From: an uncultured Prevotellaceae bacterium
GTDB taxonomy: Bacteria > Bacteroidota > Bacteroidia > Bacteroidales > Bacteroidaceae
Reading direction: 5' to 3'
Length of the DNA: 64,000 nt
Assembly (NCBI GenBank): GCA_902775475.1
Contig: CACYME010000020.1
Coordinates: forward strand, 1-64,000
A program made the translations under genes and the position numbers. The notes under the pieces were generated by a model. That model ran no database searches, was not told where the DNA came from, and worked only from the letters and a program-made list of their open reading frames with translations. Shown piece by piece: positions 1-8,512 of the stretch (position 1 is its first letter; every line of letters begins with the position of its first letter).

Positions 1-471
1 AGCATCTTCAAGATACTCGACCGCTTGCATCCTCGGAAGATAGTAATGGTGAGCAGTTCGCCACAGATTCGCTACCCCGACTACTATGGCATCGACATGT
101 CGCGGCTGGAAGAGCTGTGCGCCTTCCGGGCTGCCATCGAGCTAGTGAAGGAAAGGGGAATGCAGCAAGTGATAGCAGACACTTACAGGATGTGCAAGAC
201 AGACCCTTTGGCTGCTAATCACGTCCGACGAATCTATGCCTGTTCACCGCCCGAGGACATCAACCGCAAAATCGTTGAGATGCTTCGCCCGGAAGGGATG
301 CTGACTCCCGTCGAGCTGGTGTTTCAGAGCATAGAGGGCCTGCACAAGGCTTGCCCCAACCACCCTGGCGACTGGTACTTTACGGGCCATTATCCTACGC
401 CCGGCGGCATCCGCCTTTGCAACGAGGCTTTTGTAAACTATGTAGAGAACGTATTGAATTTTCAGTTATGA
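1..471 (+). CDS. purF: PurF-like amidophosphoribosyltransferase, C-terminal part (5' end outside window)
   Basis: The reading frame is open from base 1, so the gene starts upstream of the window and only about 156 C-terminal residues are seen. The stretch SSSPQIRYPDYYGIDMSR resembles the C-terminal phosphoribosyltransferase region of PurF-type enzymes, which move the amide nitrogen of glutamine onto PRPP in the first step of purine synthesis. The N-terminal glutaminase domain is not visible. It precedes the carbamoyl-phosphate synthase gene by 53 bp on the same strand, so two glutamine-dependent enzymes of nucleotide synthesis are probably co-transcribed. Bacteroidetes often carry a second PurF paralogue, and the fragment does not tell which one this is. 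Confidence 0.7.
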   Translation, partial: SIFKILDRLHPRKIVMVSSSPQIRYPDYYGIDMSRLEELCAFRAAIELVKERGMQQVIADTYRMCKTDPLAANHVRRIYACSPPEDINRKIVEMLRPEGMLTPVELVFQSIEGLHKACPNHPGDWYFTGHYPTPGGIRLCNEAFVNYVENVLNFQL

Positions 472-524
472 GAGCAGCGAGCGCCATCAAGCACGCTTGA
501 ATGGACGGGTCGTGATAATAATCG

Positions 525-3446
525 ATGAAATCAACTATCATGAGAGAAGCAAAACTGATACTCGAAGACGGAACTGTGTTCTGTGGCTGGTCGTTCGGCT
601 ATGCCGGCGATGGCCAATCCCCGGCAACGACCGTTGGCGAGGTGGTGTTCAACACGGCAATGATGGGCTACCCGGAAAGTCTGACTGACCCCAGCTATGC
701 AGGGCAGATACTGGTGATGACCTATCCTCTGGTAGGTAATTATGGGGTGCCAAGCCTCATCGCTGACCCCTCTTGCGGGAGTGCGGCTCTTCCTGTTTTG
801 GAGAGTGAGCGCATTCATGTCAAAGCCTTGGTGGTGGCAGACTATAGCGAATGCTTCTCGCATTGGAATGCAAAAGAATCGTTGGCGGCTTGGTTGAGAC
901 GAGAAAAGGTGCCTGCCATTACTGGTATCGACACTCGCAGACTGACGAAGGTGCTCCGTGAGCATGGCGTAATGATGGGGAAGATTGAGATGGAGGGGGC
1001 TGCGACGATGTCGCAGCTTACAGGACAGGAGGATTACGGAAGCGTGAACTGGGTGGAGAAGGTGTCGTGCAAGGAGGTCGTTACCTATAACAAAGGTGCT
1101 GGGAAGCGCGTGGTGCTGGTGGACTGCGGCGTGAAGGCCAACATCATCCGTTGTCTGATACGTCGCGGCCTTGAGGTGGTTCGTGTGCCTTGGGACTACG
1201 ATTTTAACCAGCTGGAGTTTGACGGCTTGTTTTTGGCTAATGGCCCAGGCGACCCCGAGCAATGCAGCAAGACGGTGGAGCATATCCGCATGTTCTTGGA
1301 AAATAAGACTGTCCGTCCGTGTATGGGCATCTGTCTGGGTAATCAGCTGCTGGCCCGTGCGGCAGGGGCTAAGACCTACAAACTGAAATACGGCCATCGC
1401 TCACACAACCAGCCTGTGCAGCAAGTGGGCACGACACGGTGCTTCATTACTTCCCAGAATCACGGTTATGCTGTGGACGATATAACCTTGCCAGTCGACT
1501 GGGAGCCGCTCTTCGTGAACATGAACGATGGCTCGAACGAGGGCATCCGCCATAAGACGCATCCCTGGTTCTCGGCTCAGTTCCATCCTGAAGCCTGCAG
1601 CGGCCCCACGGATACAGAGTGGATGTTTGATGAGTTTGTTTCTCACCTCTCACCCCTCACCTCTTTCAAGAAGGTTTTGCTATTAGGCTCTGGCGCACTG
1701 AAAATCGGTCAGGCCGGAGAGTTTGACTATAGTGGCGCACAGGCACTAAAAGCACTGAAGGAGGAGGGCATCCACTCCGTGCTCATCAATCCGAACATCG
1801 CTACAGTACAGACCTCCAAAGATGTGGCTGACACCGTCTATTTCCAGCCAGTGACGCCCGATTTTGTGGAGCGTGTTATCAAGAAAGAGCGCCCCGACGG
1901 CATTTTGCTCTCGTTTGGCGGACAGACAGCACTGAACTGTGGCGTTGAGCTATACAAAAGAGGTGTGTTAGAGAAATACGGCGTGCAGGTGCTGGGCACT
2001 CCCATACAGGCCATCATCGACACTGAAGACCGCGACCTCTTCGTGAAGCGCCTCGATGAGATTGGCGTGAAGACCATCAAGAGCGAGGCCTGCTCTACGG
2101 TCGAGGAGGTGCAGCGTGCAGCCCACGAACTGGGATTCCCCGTCATATTGCGTGCCGCCTACGCACTTGGGGGGCTGGGCAGCGGCTTCTGCGACAACGA
2201 CGACGAGCTGCTGGCACAGGCCGAGGAGGCTTTCTCGTTCTCGCCGCAGGTGCTGGTGGAGAAGTCGCTGCGTGGTTGGAAAGAGATTGAGTATGAGGTG
2301 GTGCGCGACCGCTACGACAACTGCATCACCGTGTGTAACATGGAGAACTTCGACCCGCTGGGCATCCATACCGGCGAGTCGATAGTGGTGGCTCCGTCGC
2401 AGACGCTCAGCAACAGTGAATACCACAAGCTCCGGGCGCTGGCCATCAAGATTATCCGCCACATCGGCATCGTGGGAGAGTGCAACGTGCAGTACGCCCT
2501 CGACCCCAACAGCGAGGACTACCGCGTCATCGAGGTCAATGCCCGGCTGTCGCGCTCGTCGGCGCTGGCCTCGAAGGCTACGGGCTATCCCCTGGCTTTT
2601 GTCGCTGCCAAGCTGGGCTTGGGCTATGGGCTCTTCGAACTGAAGAACTCAGTCACCAAGACCACCTCGGCCTTCTTCGAGCCAGCTCTCGACTACGTGG
2701 TCGTAAAGATTCCCCGCTGGGACCTGACGAAGTTCCGCGGCGTGAAGCGCGAACTTGGTTCTTCGATGAAGAGCGTTGGTGAGGTGATGGCTATCGGCCG
2801 CACGTTTGAAGAAGCCCTGCAAAAGGGACTGCGCATGATAGGGCAGGGCATGCACGGATTCGTGGAGAATAAAAGCCTCACCCCCAGCCCCTCTCCGACT
2901 GGAGAGGGGAGTGGTTGCACTCAGGGCGAAGAAGACACTGACGATTCAGGAGCAGATCTATCTACTCCCCTCTCCAGTCGGAGAGGGAGCAGGGGTGAGG
3001 CTTCTCTTGTACCTACGGACACCCGCATCTTTGCCATCTCTGAGGCCCTTCAGTTGGGTTTCAGCGTAGAGCAGATACACCAGCAGACCAAGATTGACCG
3101 CTGGTTCCTGCAGAAGCTGAAGCACATCGTCGACTTAGACCTGCAACTGAAAGAGCTGTCGCTCCTTTCGGAGATTGCTGGGTGGATGGAATACAGCGAA
3201 TTCATGGAATACCTGCGTTCGCCCGAAATCTTTCCTCTTTTACGCGCCGCCAAGGTCTACGGCTTCTCCGACTTTCAGATTGCCCGGGCCATTGGCTTTG
3301 AGCGGCAGATGAAAATGGAACAGGCTGGCCTCACCGTCCGTAAGTGGCGCAAAGAACTCGGCCTCTTGCCTGTCGTCAACCAGATTGATACCCTTGCTGC
3401 GGAATATCCCGCTCAAACCAATTACCTGTATTTGTCGTACCTTTAA
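525..3446 (+). CDS. carA-carB: Fused carbamoyl-phosphate synthase: CarA plus only the N-terminal half of CarB
   Basis: A single 973-aa frame. Residues 1 to about 372 are the glutamine-hydrolysing small subunit, with the catalytic Cys in GICLGNQ and the His in QFHPEA. Residues from about 380 are CarB: the start LLLGSGALKIGQAGEFDYSG, a first ATP-grasp domain (about 500-760), then the helical oligomerisation domain (TDTRIFAISEAL to the end). The frame stops at YLYLSYL, where normal CarB (about 1070 aa) continues into its second ATP-grasp and allosteric domains; these are absent and asnB follows 15 bp later. The CarA-CarB joint is encoded by a CTCACCTCTCACC-type repeat, and residues about 784-827 are an inserted pair of inverted repeats. 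ATG 540 is an equally good start. The product makes carbamoyl phosphate for pyrimidines and arginine if the half enzyme works. Confidence 0.85.
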   Translation: MKSTIMREAKLILEDGTVFCGWSFGYAGDGQSPATTVGEVVFNTAMMGYPESLTDPSYAGQILVMTYPLVGNYGVPSLIADPSCGSAALPVLESERIHVKALVVADYSECFSHWNAKESLAAWLRREKVPAITGIDTRRLTKVLREHGVMMGKIEMEGAATMSQLTGQEDYGSVNWVEKVSCKEVVTYNKGAGKRVVLVDCGVKANIIRCLIRRGLEVVRVPWDYDFNQLEFDGLFLANGPGDPEQCSKTVEHIRMFLENKTVRPCMGICLGNQLLARAAGAKTYKLKYGHRSHNQPVQQVGTTRCFITSQNHGYAVDDITLPVDWEPLFVNMNDGSNEGIRHKTHPWFSAQFHPEACSGPTDTEWMFDEFVSHLSPLTSFKKVLLLGSGALKIGQAGEFDYSGAQALKALKEEGIHSVLINPNIATVQTSKDVADTVYFQPVTPDFVERVIKKERPDGILLSFGGQTALNCGVELYKRGVLEKYGVQVLGTPIQAIIDTEDRDLFVKRLDEIGVKTIKSEACSTVEEVQRAAHELGFPVILRAAYALGGLGSGFCDNDDELLAQAEEAFSFSPQVLVEKSLRGWKEIEYEVVRDRYDNCITVCNMENFDPLGIHTGESIVVAPSQTLSNSEYHKLRALAIKIIRHIGIVGECNVQYALDPNSEDYRVIEVNARLSRSSALASKATGYPLAFVAAKLGLGYGLFELKNSVTKTTSAFFEPALDYVVVKIPRWDLTKFRGVKRELGSSMKSVGEVMAIGRTFEEALQKGLRMIGQGMHGFVENKSLTPSPSPTGEGSGCTQGEEDTDDSGADLSTPLSSRRGSRGEASLVPTDTRIFAISEALQLGFSVEQIHQQTKIDRWFLQKLKHIVDLDLQLKELSLLSEIAGWMEYSEFMEYLRSPEIFPLLRAAKVYGFSDFQIARAIGFERQMKMEQAGLTVRKWRKELGLLPVVNQIDTLAAEYPAQTNYLYLSYL
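1641..1666 (+). repeat. Short CTCACC-type repeat at the CarA-CarB joint
   Basis: Three imperfect units of TCTCACC/CCTCACC encode SHLSPLTS exactly between the last recognisable CarA residues and the first CarB residues. Similar degenerate short-unit repeats are otherwise found between genes in this window. Its position suggests that it replaced the carA stop and the carB start. Confidence 0.6.
2874..3003. repeat. Inverted pair of REP-like repeats inside carB
   Basis: Two copies of a 41-bp unit (2874-2914 and about 2961-3001) face each other across about 46 bp and match at roughly 38 positions when one is reverse-complemented. Each unit contains its own hairpin, CTCTCC GACT GGAGAG. The unit type (cctcacccccagcccctctcc) looks like the repetitive palindromes normally found between genes. 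Here it is read through in frame as SLTPSPSPTGEG and STPLSSRRGSRGEA, between the ATP-grasp and oligomerisation domains of CarB. Confidence 0.85.
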
Positions 3447-3461
3447 CAAAAGAATCAGATT

Positions 3462-5126
3462 ATGTGTGGAATAGTAGCCATATTGAATGTAAAGGAGCAG
3501 ACGCATGAACTGCGTGAGAAAGCTTTGAAGATGAGTCAGAAAATCCGCCATCGCGGACCTGACTGGAGTGGAATATACTGCGGCGGCACTGCCATCCTCG
3601 CCCATGAGCGGCTGAGCATCGTTGACCCTGAAAGCGGCGGACAACCCCTTTACAGCTCTGACCGCAAGCAGGTGCTGGCCGTTAACGGCGAAATCTATAA
3701 CCATCAGGAAATTCGCCGCCGGTACGCTGGCAAGTATGAATTTCAGACGGGCAGCGACTGTGAGGTCATCCTCGCGCTCTATCGTGAGAAGGGTATCGAC
3801 TTCCTCGAAGACCTGAGCGGTATTTTCGCTTTTGTACTCTACGACGAGGAGCGCGATGAGTTCTTGATTGCCCGCGACCCCATCGGCGTCATACCTCTTT
3901 ATATTGGCTTCGACAGCGACGGCACCATCTATGTAGCCTCCGAGCTGAAAGCTCTCGAAGGCCAGTGCGAACAGTACGAGCCGTTCCTGCCTGGCCACTA
4001 CTATTGGAGCCGCGAGTCCTGTATGCGGCGATATTATCGCCGCGACTGGATGCAGTACGATGCCGTTAAGGATAACCCCGCCTCAGTCGAGGCTATCCGC
4101 GACGGTCTCACCGCTGCCGTCAAGCGCCAGCTGATGTCCGACGTGCCTTACGGCGTGCTCCTCTCCGGCGGCCTCGACAGCAGCGTCATCTCCGCTCTCG
4201 CCGAGAAGTTCTCAGAACACCGCATTGAGGATGATTCTAAGACCAAAGCCTACTGGCCCCGTCTGCACTCGTTTGCCGTTGGTCTTAAAGGTGCTCCCGA
4301 CTTGGCAAAAGCCCGCCTTGTTGCCGACCATATCGGCACCGTCCACCACGAAATCAACTATACCATCCAAGAGGGTCTCGATGCCATCCGCGATGTCATC
4401 TACTTCATCGAGACCTACGATGTCACCACCGTCCGCGCCTCCACACCGATGTACCTGCTGGCCCGCGTCATCAAGTCGATGGGTATCAAGATGGTACTCT
4501 CGGGCGAGGGTGCCGACGAAATCTTTGGCGGCTACCTCTATTTCCACAAAGCCCCGTCGGCCCGTGACTTCCATGAGGAGACGGTGCGCAAGCTCTCCAA
4601 GCTACACCTCTACGACTGCCTTCGCGCCAACAAGAGCCTGTCGGCCTGGGGCGTCGAGGGCCGCGTGCCTTTCCTCGACAAGGAGTTCCTCGATGTCGCC
4701 ATGCGCACCAATCCCGAAGCCAAGATGTGCCCCGGTACGACCATCGAGAAGAAGATAGTCCGCGAGGCCTTTGCCCACCTGCTGCCCGAGGCAGTGGCCT
4801 GGCGACAGAAGGAACAGTTCTCCGATGGTGTTGGCTATTCGTGGATTGACACCCTCAAAGACATCACCTCCAAAGCCGTTACAGACGAGCAGATGGCTCA
4901 CGCTTCAGAACGATTTCCCATCAATCCGCCGAAGAACAAGGAGGAATATTACTATCGCAGTATTTTCGCAGAGCATTTCCCTTCTGAATCTGCTGCTTGC
5001 AGTGTGCCTTCAGAGGCCAGCGTTGCCTGTTCTACAGCCATCGCCCTCGAATGGGATGCCGCCTTCCGAAATATGAACGACCCCAGTGGCCGAGCCGTCA
5101 AGGGCGTGCATGAAATGGCGTATTAA
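3462..5126 (+). CDS. asnB: Asparagine synthetase B (glutamine-hydrolysing)
   Basis: A 554-aa cytosolic enzyme that makes asparagine from aspartate, ATP and glutamine. After the initiator Met, Cys2 (MCGIVAILN) is the glutaminase nucleophile. RHRGPDWSG and NGEIYNHQEIR belong to the class II amidotransferase domain (about 1-190). The synthetase domain carries the PP-loop LLSGGLDSSVISAL (about residue 235) and SGEGADEIFGGY. Length and motifs are normal for AsnB. It lies 15 bp after the shortened carB, probably in the same transcript. The window also holds an ammonia-dependent asnA (19290-20327), so the organism has both routes to asparagine. Confidence 0.95.
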   Translation: MCGIVAILNVKEQTHELREKALKMSQKIRHRGPDWSGIYCGGTAILAHERLSIVDPESGGQPLYSSDRKQVLAVNGEIYNHQEIRRRYAGKYEFQTGSDCEVILALYREKGIDFLEDLSGIFAFVLYDEERDEFLIARDPIGVIPLYIGFDSDGTIYVASELKALEGQCEQYEPFLPGHYYWSRESCMRRYYRRDWMQYDAVKDNPASVEAIRDGLTAAVKRQLMSDVPYGVLLSGGLDSSVISALAEKFSEHRIEDDSKTKAYWPRLHSFAVGLKGAPDLAKARLVADHIGTVHHEINYTIQEGLDAIRDVIYFIETYDVTTVRASTPMYLLARVIKSMGIKMVLSGEGADEIFGGYLYFHKAPSARDFHEETVRKLSKLHLYDCLRANKSLSAWGVEGRVPFLDKEFLDVAMRTNPEAKMCPGTTIEKKIVREAFAHLLPEAVAWRQKEQFSDGVGYSWIDTLKDITSKAVTDEQMAHASERFPINPPKNKEEYYYRSIFAEHFPSESAACSVPSEASVACSTAIALEWDAAFRNMNDPSGRAVKGVHEMAY

Positions 5127-5154
5127 GTAGCTGTAGCCATGATGAAAGATTGAG

Positions 5155-5192
5155 AAAGAAAAAACGGCTGCTTCCACGAGGGAGGCAGCCGC
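5155..5192 (-). terminator. Intrinsic terminator for the leftward unit
   Basis: The inverted repeat around CGGCTGC and GCAGCCG (5165-5192) is followed, on the minus strand, by GTTTTTTCTTTC. This fits the end of the transcript carrying the 57-aa ORF. It may also stop asnB transcription from the other side. Confidence 0.65.
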
Positions 5193-5214
5193 CAAAAATT
5201 ATTGAGTTGTTCTT

Positions 5215-5388
5215 TTAGAGGCCAAGATCAAGATCGTCTTCGTCCTCCTCCTCTTCCCACAGCTTGTTATGGTTGCGGGTGAGAACCGTGTTGCCTCCGT
5301 ACTGGCCCAGTCCTAAAGACTCGGCAATCATCTGCTGCAGTTCAACGTTGGCCACCTGTGTGGCGGGGCTTACATATTCTTTTTTCAT
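5215..5388 (-). CDS. Small 57-aa protein of the MKKxYxxP type, acidic C-terminus
   Basis: The ORF runs from ATG 5388 to TAA 5215 and begins MKKEYVSPATQVANVELQQM. It ends with an acidic stretch (WEEEEDEDDLDLGL). There is no obvious signal peptide. It directly follows the large secreted-protein gene on the same strand, 48 bp after that gene's stop, and is followed by a terminator, so it is the last gene of that unit. A 50-aa protein with a similar start (MNKKVYLAPLMETVSL) follows the CotH-like gene at 31883-32035. Short proteins of this shape next to secreted-protein genes are common in Bacteroidales. The function is not known to me. Confidence 0.65.
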   Translation of the reverse strand: MKKEYVSPATQVANVELQQMIAESLGLGQYGGNTVLTRNHNKLWEEEEDEDDLDLGL

Positions 5389-5436
5389 AATCGAGTTCTT
5401 TTTTTTTGGATTTGTAGATTCGATGGTTCTTTTCGC

Positions 5437-6051
5437 TTACTTCAGCACCTTCTTGCCGTTCACGATGTAGAGACCCTTCACGGCCTTCTCCACGCGCTGG
5501 CCCTGCAGGTTGTAGACCTCGCCCTGCTGCTGCATAGCGTTCACGTTGCTGATGCCTGTAGTGGTGTTGTCGAACACGATGGCCAGGCGGCCCTCAGCAG
5601 GCTCTTCGTCAGCTGCGGGTGCTTCGACCTTCAGGTAAGCCTTTCCTGCGGGAACTACCGCACCCTGATTGGTCAGCACCTGGAACTCGGCAACGTTATC
5701 GTTGTTGAAGGAAAGCACGTAGAGGTATTCGCTTGCTTCGAGTTCGGTCTCCTTCAGGCAGCCTACGAGCAGGTTGCCCTCGATGGCATCACCAGCCTCG
5801 GCGATGGGGATGGTGACCTCGCCCTCAGTGCCCACGAGCACCAGTCCGGTGCAGGGAGCGACGGTGCCTTCAGCCTTGGTCAGGGTGACGCTCGTCTCGT
5901 TGACGGCCGATGCGTAGTAGGCATCGATGCCAGTTACGTCGAGTGCGTAGGGGCTGGCGAAGGTGGCGTAGCCGTAGCTGGTGATGGCTGCGGTGGTCTC
6001 TGTGGGTGCGTCGCCGGTCTTACGTGCAATGACGTAGTCGATGGCGATGTT
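5437..6051 (-). pseudogene. C-terminal part of the secreted protein, cut off by an in-frame TAA
   Basis: The frame of the upstream gene continues unchanged past a single TAA (6052-6054) for 204 more codons to the stop at 5437. The continuation starts NIAIDYVIARK and ends with YNLQGQRVEKAVKGLYIVNGKK, a C-terminal tail widespread on Bacteroidetes secreted and surface proteins and resembling a type IX sorting domain. The undamaged gene would encode about 953 aa. An internal ATG at 5841 opens 134 residues, but nothing suggests that it is a true start. Confidence 0.75.
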
Positions 6052-8301
6052 TTAGTTGTACTCGGTAGCGTTGACGATGGCGATGGATGCGCCAGTGGGT
6101 ACCTCAATGCCGGTAAAGGAGCCCACGATGTTGTTGGAGCTTCCAACGACGAACTGGTTGTCAGTAACGATGATAGTGCCGTCGGCAAGGCGCACGGCGA
6201 TGTCCAGCGAAGCCTCGCTACTGCCCTGATTGCGCCCGCTCACCTCGAAGCTGTAGGTGCCAGCCTCTAAGGGAGCCGTCCAAAGCTGCGAGTTGGCATA
6301 CATACGCTGCCAGTTGCCGCCGGATGCGCGTTCCGCTGCTGCGCCTTGAGCGGCGAAGCTGCGCGACTTGCTGAGTTCGCTCTCCTCGGCATAGTAACTG
6401 ATGGTCTCGTCGAGGGTGTAGGTGATGTTGATGTCCTCATCACCGTAGGCCATGCTGCGACCATAGTTCACGGTGTTGGCGTTGGCGGCGGGCATGGTGT
6501 AGTACTGTCCGCCGAATTCCACGGCTCGGGTGTAGAACGCCGTCTTGGCATCTTCGCCCTCTGTGCGCTCTTCGGAGAATGTCTTCAGCACATTGCCCTC
6601 GCCATCGACAGCGTTGATGTTTACGAAGCCTGTGAGAGCCTGTCGCACATCGACGTCGAGAGTGTTCTCCTCGCCAGCAACAAGCACCAGACTGGTGGTT
6701 GCTTCGTCAGTAGCGTAATACTTCACGTCGTCCACGGTGATTTGCGTTTCAGCGTCGATGGTCTTGCCGATGAGGCCTTGACCAGTGACGGTCTTGATGG
6801 TCTCGCCTTCGAAGACGTAGTTGATGGTGTAGCTGGCAAAGTCGTCAGCGGAGATGCCGCCAGTCTTCACAATGTAGAACCAGTCCAGACCGCTTGCGCT
6901 TGAACCTTCACAGGCCAAAGCCAGGGTGGAGGCTGTTACGGCGAACTCCTCAGAACTGCCAGTATTGTTTGTACCATTGGGGATGCTGCCCGTATAGACG
7001 ACTTGGTCATCTACCTTAAAGTTGAACGTTCTGGCACTGGAGTTGCCATTCAAGCCACGCCAGAATATCTGATACTTGCCAGCCTCCAGCGTTGTAACGT
7101 CCTTGTAAGACTCAGCTCCACCCGTATGGCCCATTTTTCCATTTGAGGCACGTGCCCCATTATCTCCCGTTGAAATACCGCTGATGTTTTCTGCTTCGGT
7201 GAAGAACATGACGTTCTCAATGATAGCTTTGTTGTAGACGATATCGAAAATCTGGTTGTCTTCCGTGGGAGTAACTATTGTGTTAAACCAGTTGCCAGAG
7301 TTGTTGGCGGATGTTTCGTAGAGGCTGGTGCCGTCGAGGAAGAGCTGAGAATAGAAGATGTCTCTCGATGCCTCGCCTTCAGCGACAGAACCTTCTGCAA
7401 TGGTTCCATTGGTGAAACCCTCGCCAGCTTCCTTGCATGCACGAAGAATATAGTTGAAGATATATGCTTTTCTGACAGCGACGTTCAGGACGTTCTCCCC
7501 AGCAGCAATTGTCATTGAGGTTGTCTCACCGTCCTTAACAAAGAACTTCGTCTCTTCGCCATCCACAGTGGCCGTGAAAGATGCCTTTGCTTCTACGGTG
7601 TTTCCAACAACGGTCTGGCCCGTCTCGCTGAACACAATGTCGTCGTTGAATAGGTAGTTGATGGTGTAGTCGGCTGTCTGCACGGTCTGTGTCTCTTCGG
7701 TTACCTCGATTGCGCTCAGCAGAACCGTCGTCTCGTAATTTTCGCGTCCGCCTCTGTTGTGGCCTACTTTTACCTCGGTAACAGCCGTGTTCGACGTGGC
7801 AGTTCCCGACCCAGAAGTAGCGCCTGTCACCTCATAGTTGATTTCTCCAGATGCTTGGTTAACGGTGAAGGTGACGTTGTAGGTGCCTCCACGCTGGAAT
7901 CCGGAGAGACTGGTTGTCGCGCCGTCGATAGCGATGCTTGCAGCTTGATTCTGTCCATTCAATCGCAGCTCCACGCCGCCGATGGTGATATAGTCATAAG
8001 AGCTGTCGCGTCCTGGGGCAGTGCCAGCTGTGAGCGTAGCCTTCAGCGTTACAATGGAGTTTGCTGTGGTAGAGAGTGCTTTTGTGGCACTATAGCCAGC
8101 GTTGGTACCTACCTGCTTCAGTCCACCGTCGATGGTGGTGCTGGTTGCCGTAACGAGCGTCCAGTCGGCCAGGTCGCTTGTATCCCAGGCTGTTGCGTTG
8201 CCACGCTCATATAGTGTGGTGACGTCACCAGCCCACGCATTTGCTCCCACGCACAGCGCTGCTGCGACGAGGAGCGACTTAAGTAATTGTTTTTTTCTCA
8301 T
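6052..8301 (-). CDS. Large secreted repeat protein, truncated by a nonsense codon
   Basis: 749 aa with a clear signal peptide (MRKKQLLKSLLVAAALCVGA, cleavage near AWA-GD). Two MucBP-like segments start YTINYLFNDD (about 213) and YTINYVFEGE (about 488), each followed by a Ser/Thr- and Gly-rich beta-type region, so the protein looks built from two similar modules of about 270 aa. It is probably exported and attached to or released from the cell surface; the substrate is unknown. The frame ends at EYN-TAA, after which 204 codons in the same frame encode the missing C-terminal tail. Without that tail, type IX-like sorting would fail. A sequencing error cannot be excluded. Confidence 0.75.
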   Translation of the reverse strand: MRKKQLLKSLLVAAALCVGANAWAGDVTTLYERGNATAWDTSDLADWTLVTATSTTIDGGLKQVGTNAGYSATKALSTTANSIVTLKATLTAGTAPGRDSSYDYITIGGVELRLNGQNQAASIAIDGATTSLSGFQRGGTYNVTFTVNQASGEINYEVTGATSGSGTATSNTAVTEVKVGHNRGGRENYETTVLLSAIEVTEETQTVQTADYTINYLFNDDIVFSETGQTVVGNTVEAKASFTATVDGEETKFFVKDGETTSMTIAAGENVLNVAVRKAYIFNYILRACKEAGEGFTNGTIAEGSVAEGEASRDIFYSQLFLDGTSLYETSANNSGNWFNTIVTPTEDNQIFDIVYNKAIIENVMFFTEAENISGISTGDNGARASNGKMGHTGGAESYKDVTTLEAGKYQIFWRGLNGNSSARTFNFKVDDQVVYTGSIPNGTNNTGSSEEFAVTASTLALACEGSSASGLDWFYIVKTGGISADDFASYTINYVFEGETIKTVTGQGLIGKTIDAETQITVDDVKYYATDEATTSLVLVAGEENTLDVDVRQALTGFVNINAVDGEGNVLKTFSEERTEGEDAKTAFYTRAVEFGGQYYTMPAANANTVNYGRSMAYGDEDINITYTLDETISYYAEESELSKSRSFAAQGAAAERASGGNWQRMYANSQLWTAPLEAGTYSFEVSGRNQGSSEASLDIAVRLADGTIIVTDNQFVVGSSNNIVGSFTGIEVPTGASIAIVNATEYN

Positions 8302-8356
8302 GTTTGTTTTAGTTTTAAGAAAAGTGGTTATTAATGTAAATTGTAGTTAATTAGCG

Positions 8357-8387
8357 CAAAGATAGTGAAAATCTCTGAGCCGAGCAA
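8357..8387 (-). promoter_or_regulatory. Bacteroidetes-type promoter for the secreted protein gene
   Basis: On the minus strand TTG (8387-8385), 20 nt, then TATCTTTG (8364-8357) fits the TTTG-N19-TAnnTTTG pattern. A second TATCTTTG lies further upstream at 8457-8450. Confidence 0.6.
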
Positions 8388-8460
8388 GGAAAAATCAAAA
8401 AAAAAGGTGTTTAGTGCAAAAAATAGGGCAGAATGGTGGCGGTAAGCCGCAAAGATAATG

Positions 8461-8494
8461 AAAAAGAGCCGAAAGATTTTCCTTCGGCTCTTTT
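8461..8494 (-). terminator. Terminator of the rnf operon
   Basis: AAAAGAGCCGAA and TTCGGCTCTTTT form a 12-bp hairpin 19 bp after the rnfA stop codon, with a T-run on the minus strand. Confidence 0.8.
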
Positions 8495-8512
8495 CCCTAT
8501 CGCAACTAATTA

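Noticed and set aside
3440-3470. A frameshift hiding the second half of CarB
   Set aside because: asnB begins 15 bp after the stop; no CarB C-terminal motif is found in any frame here.
6052-6054. TAA read as sense codon (alternative genetic code)
   Set aside because: TAA ends many other genes in the window at their expected positions, for example panD's neighbours and asnA's family.
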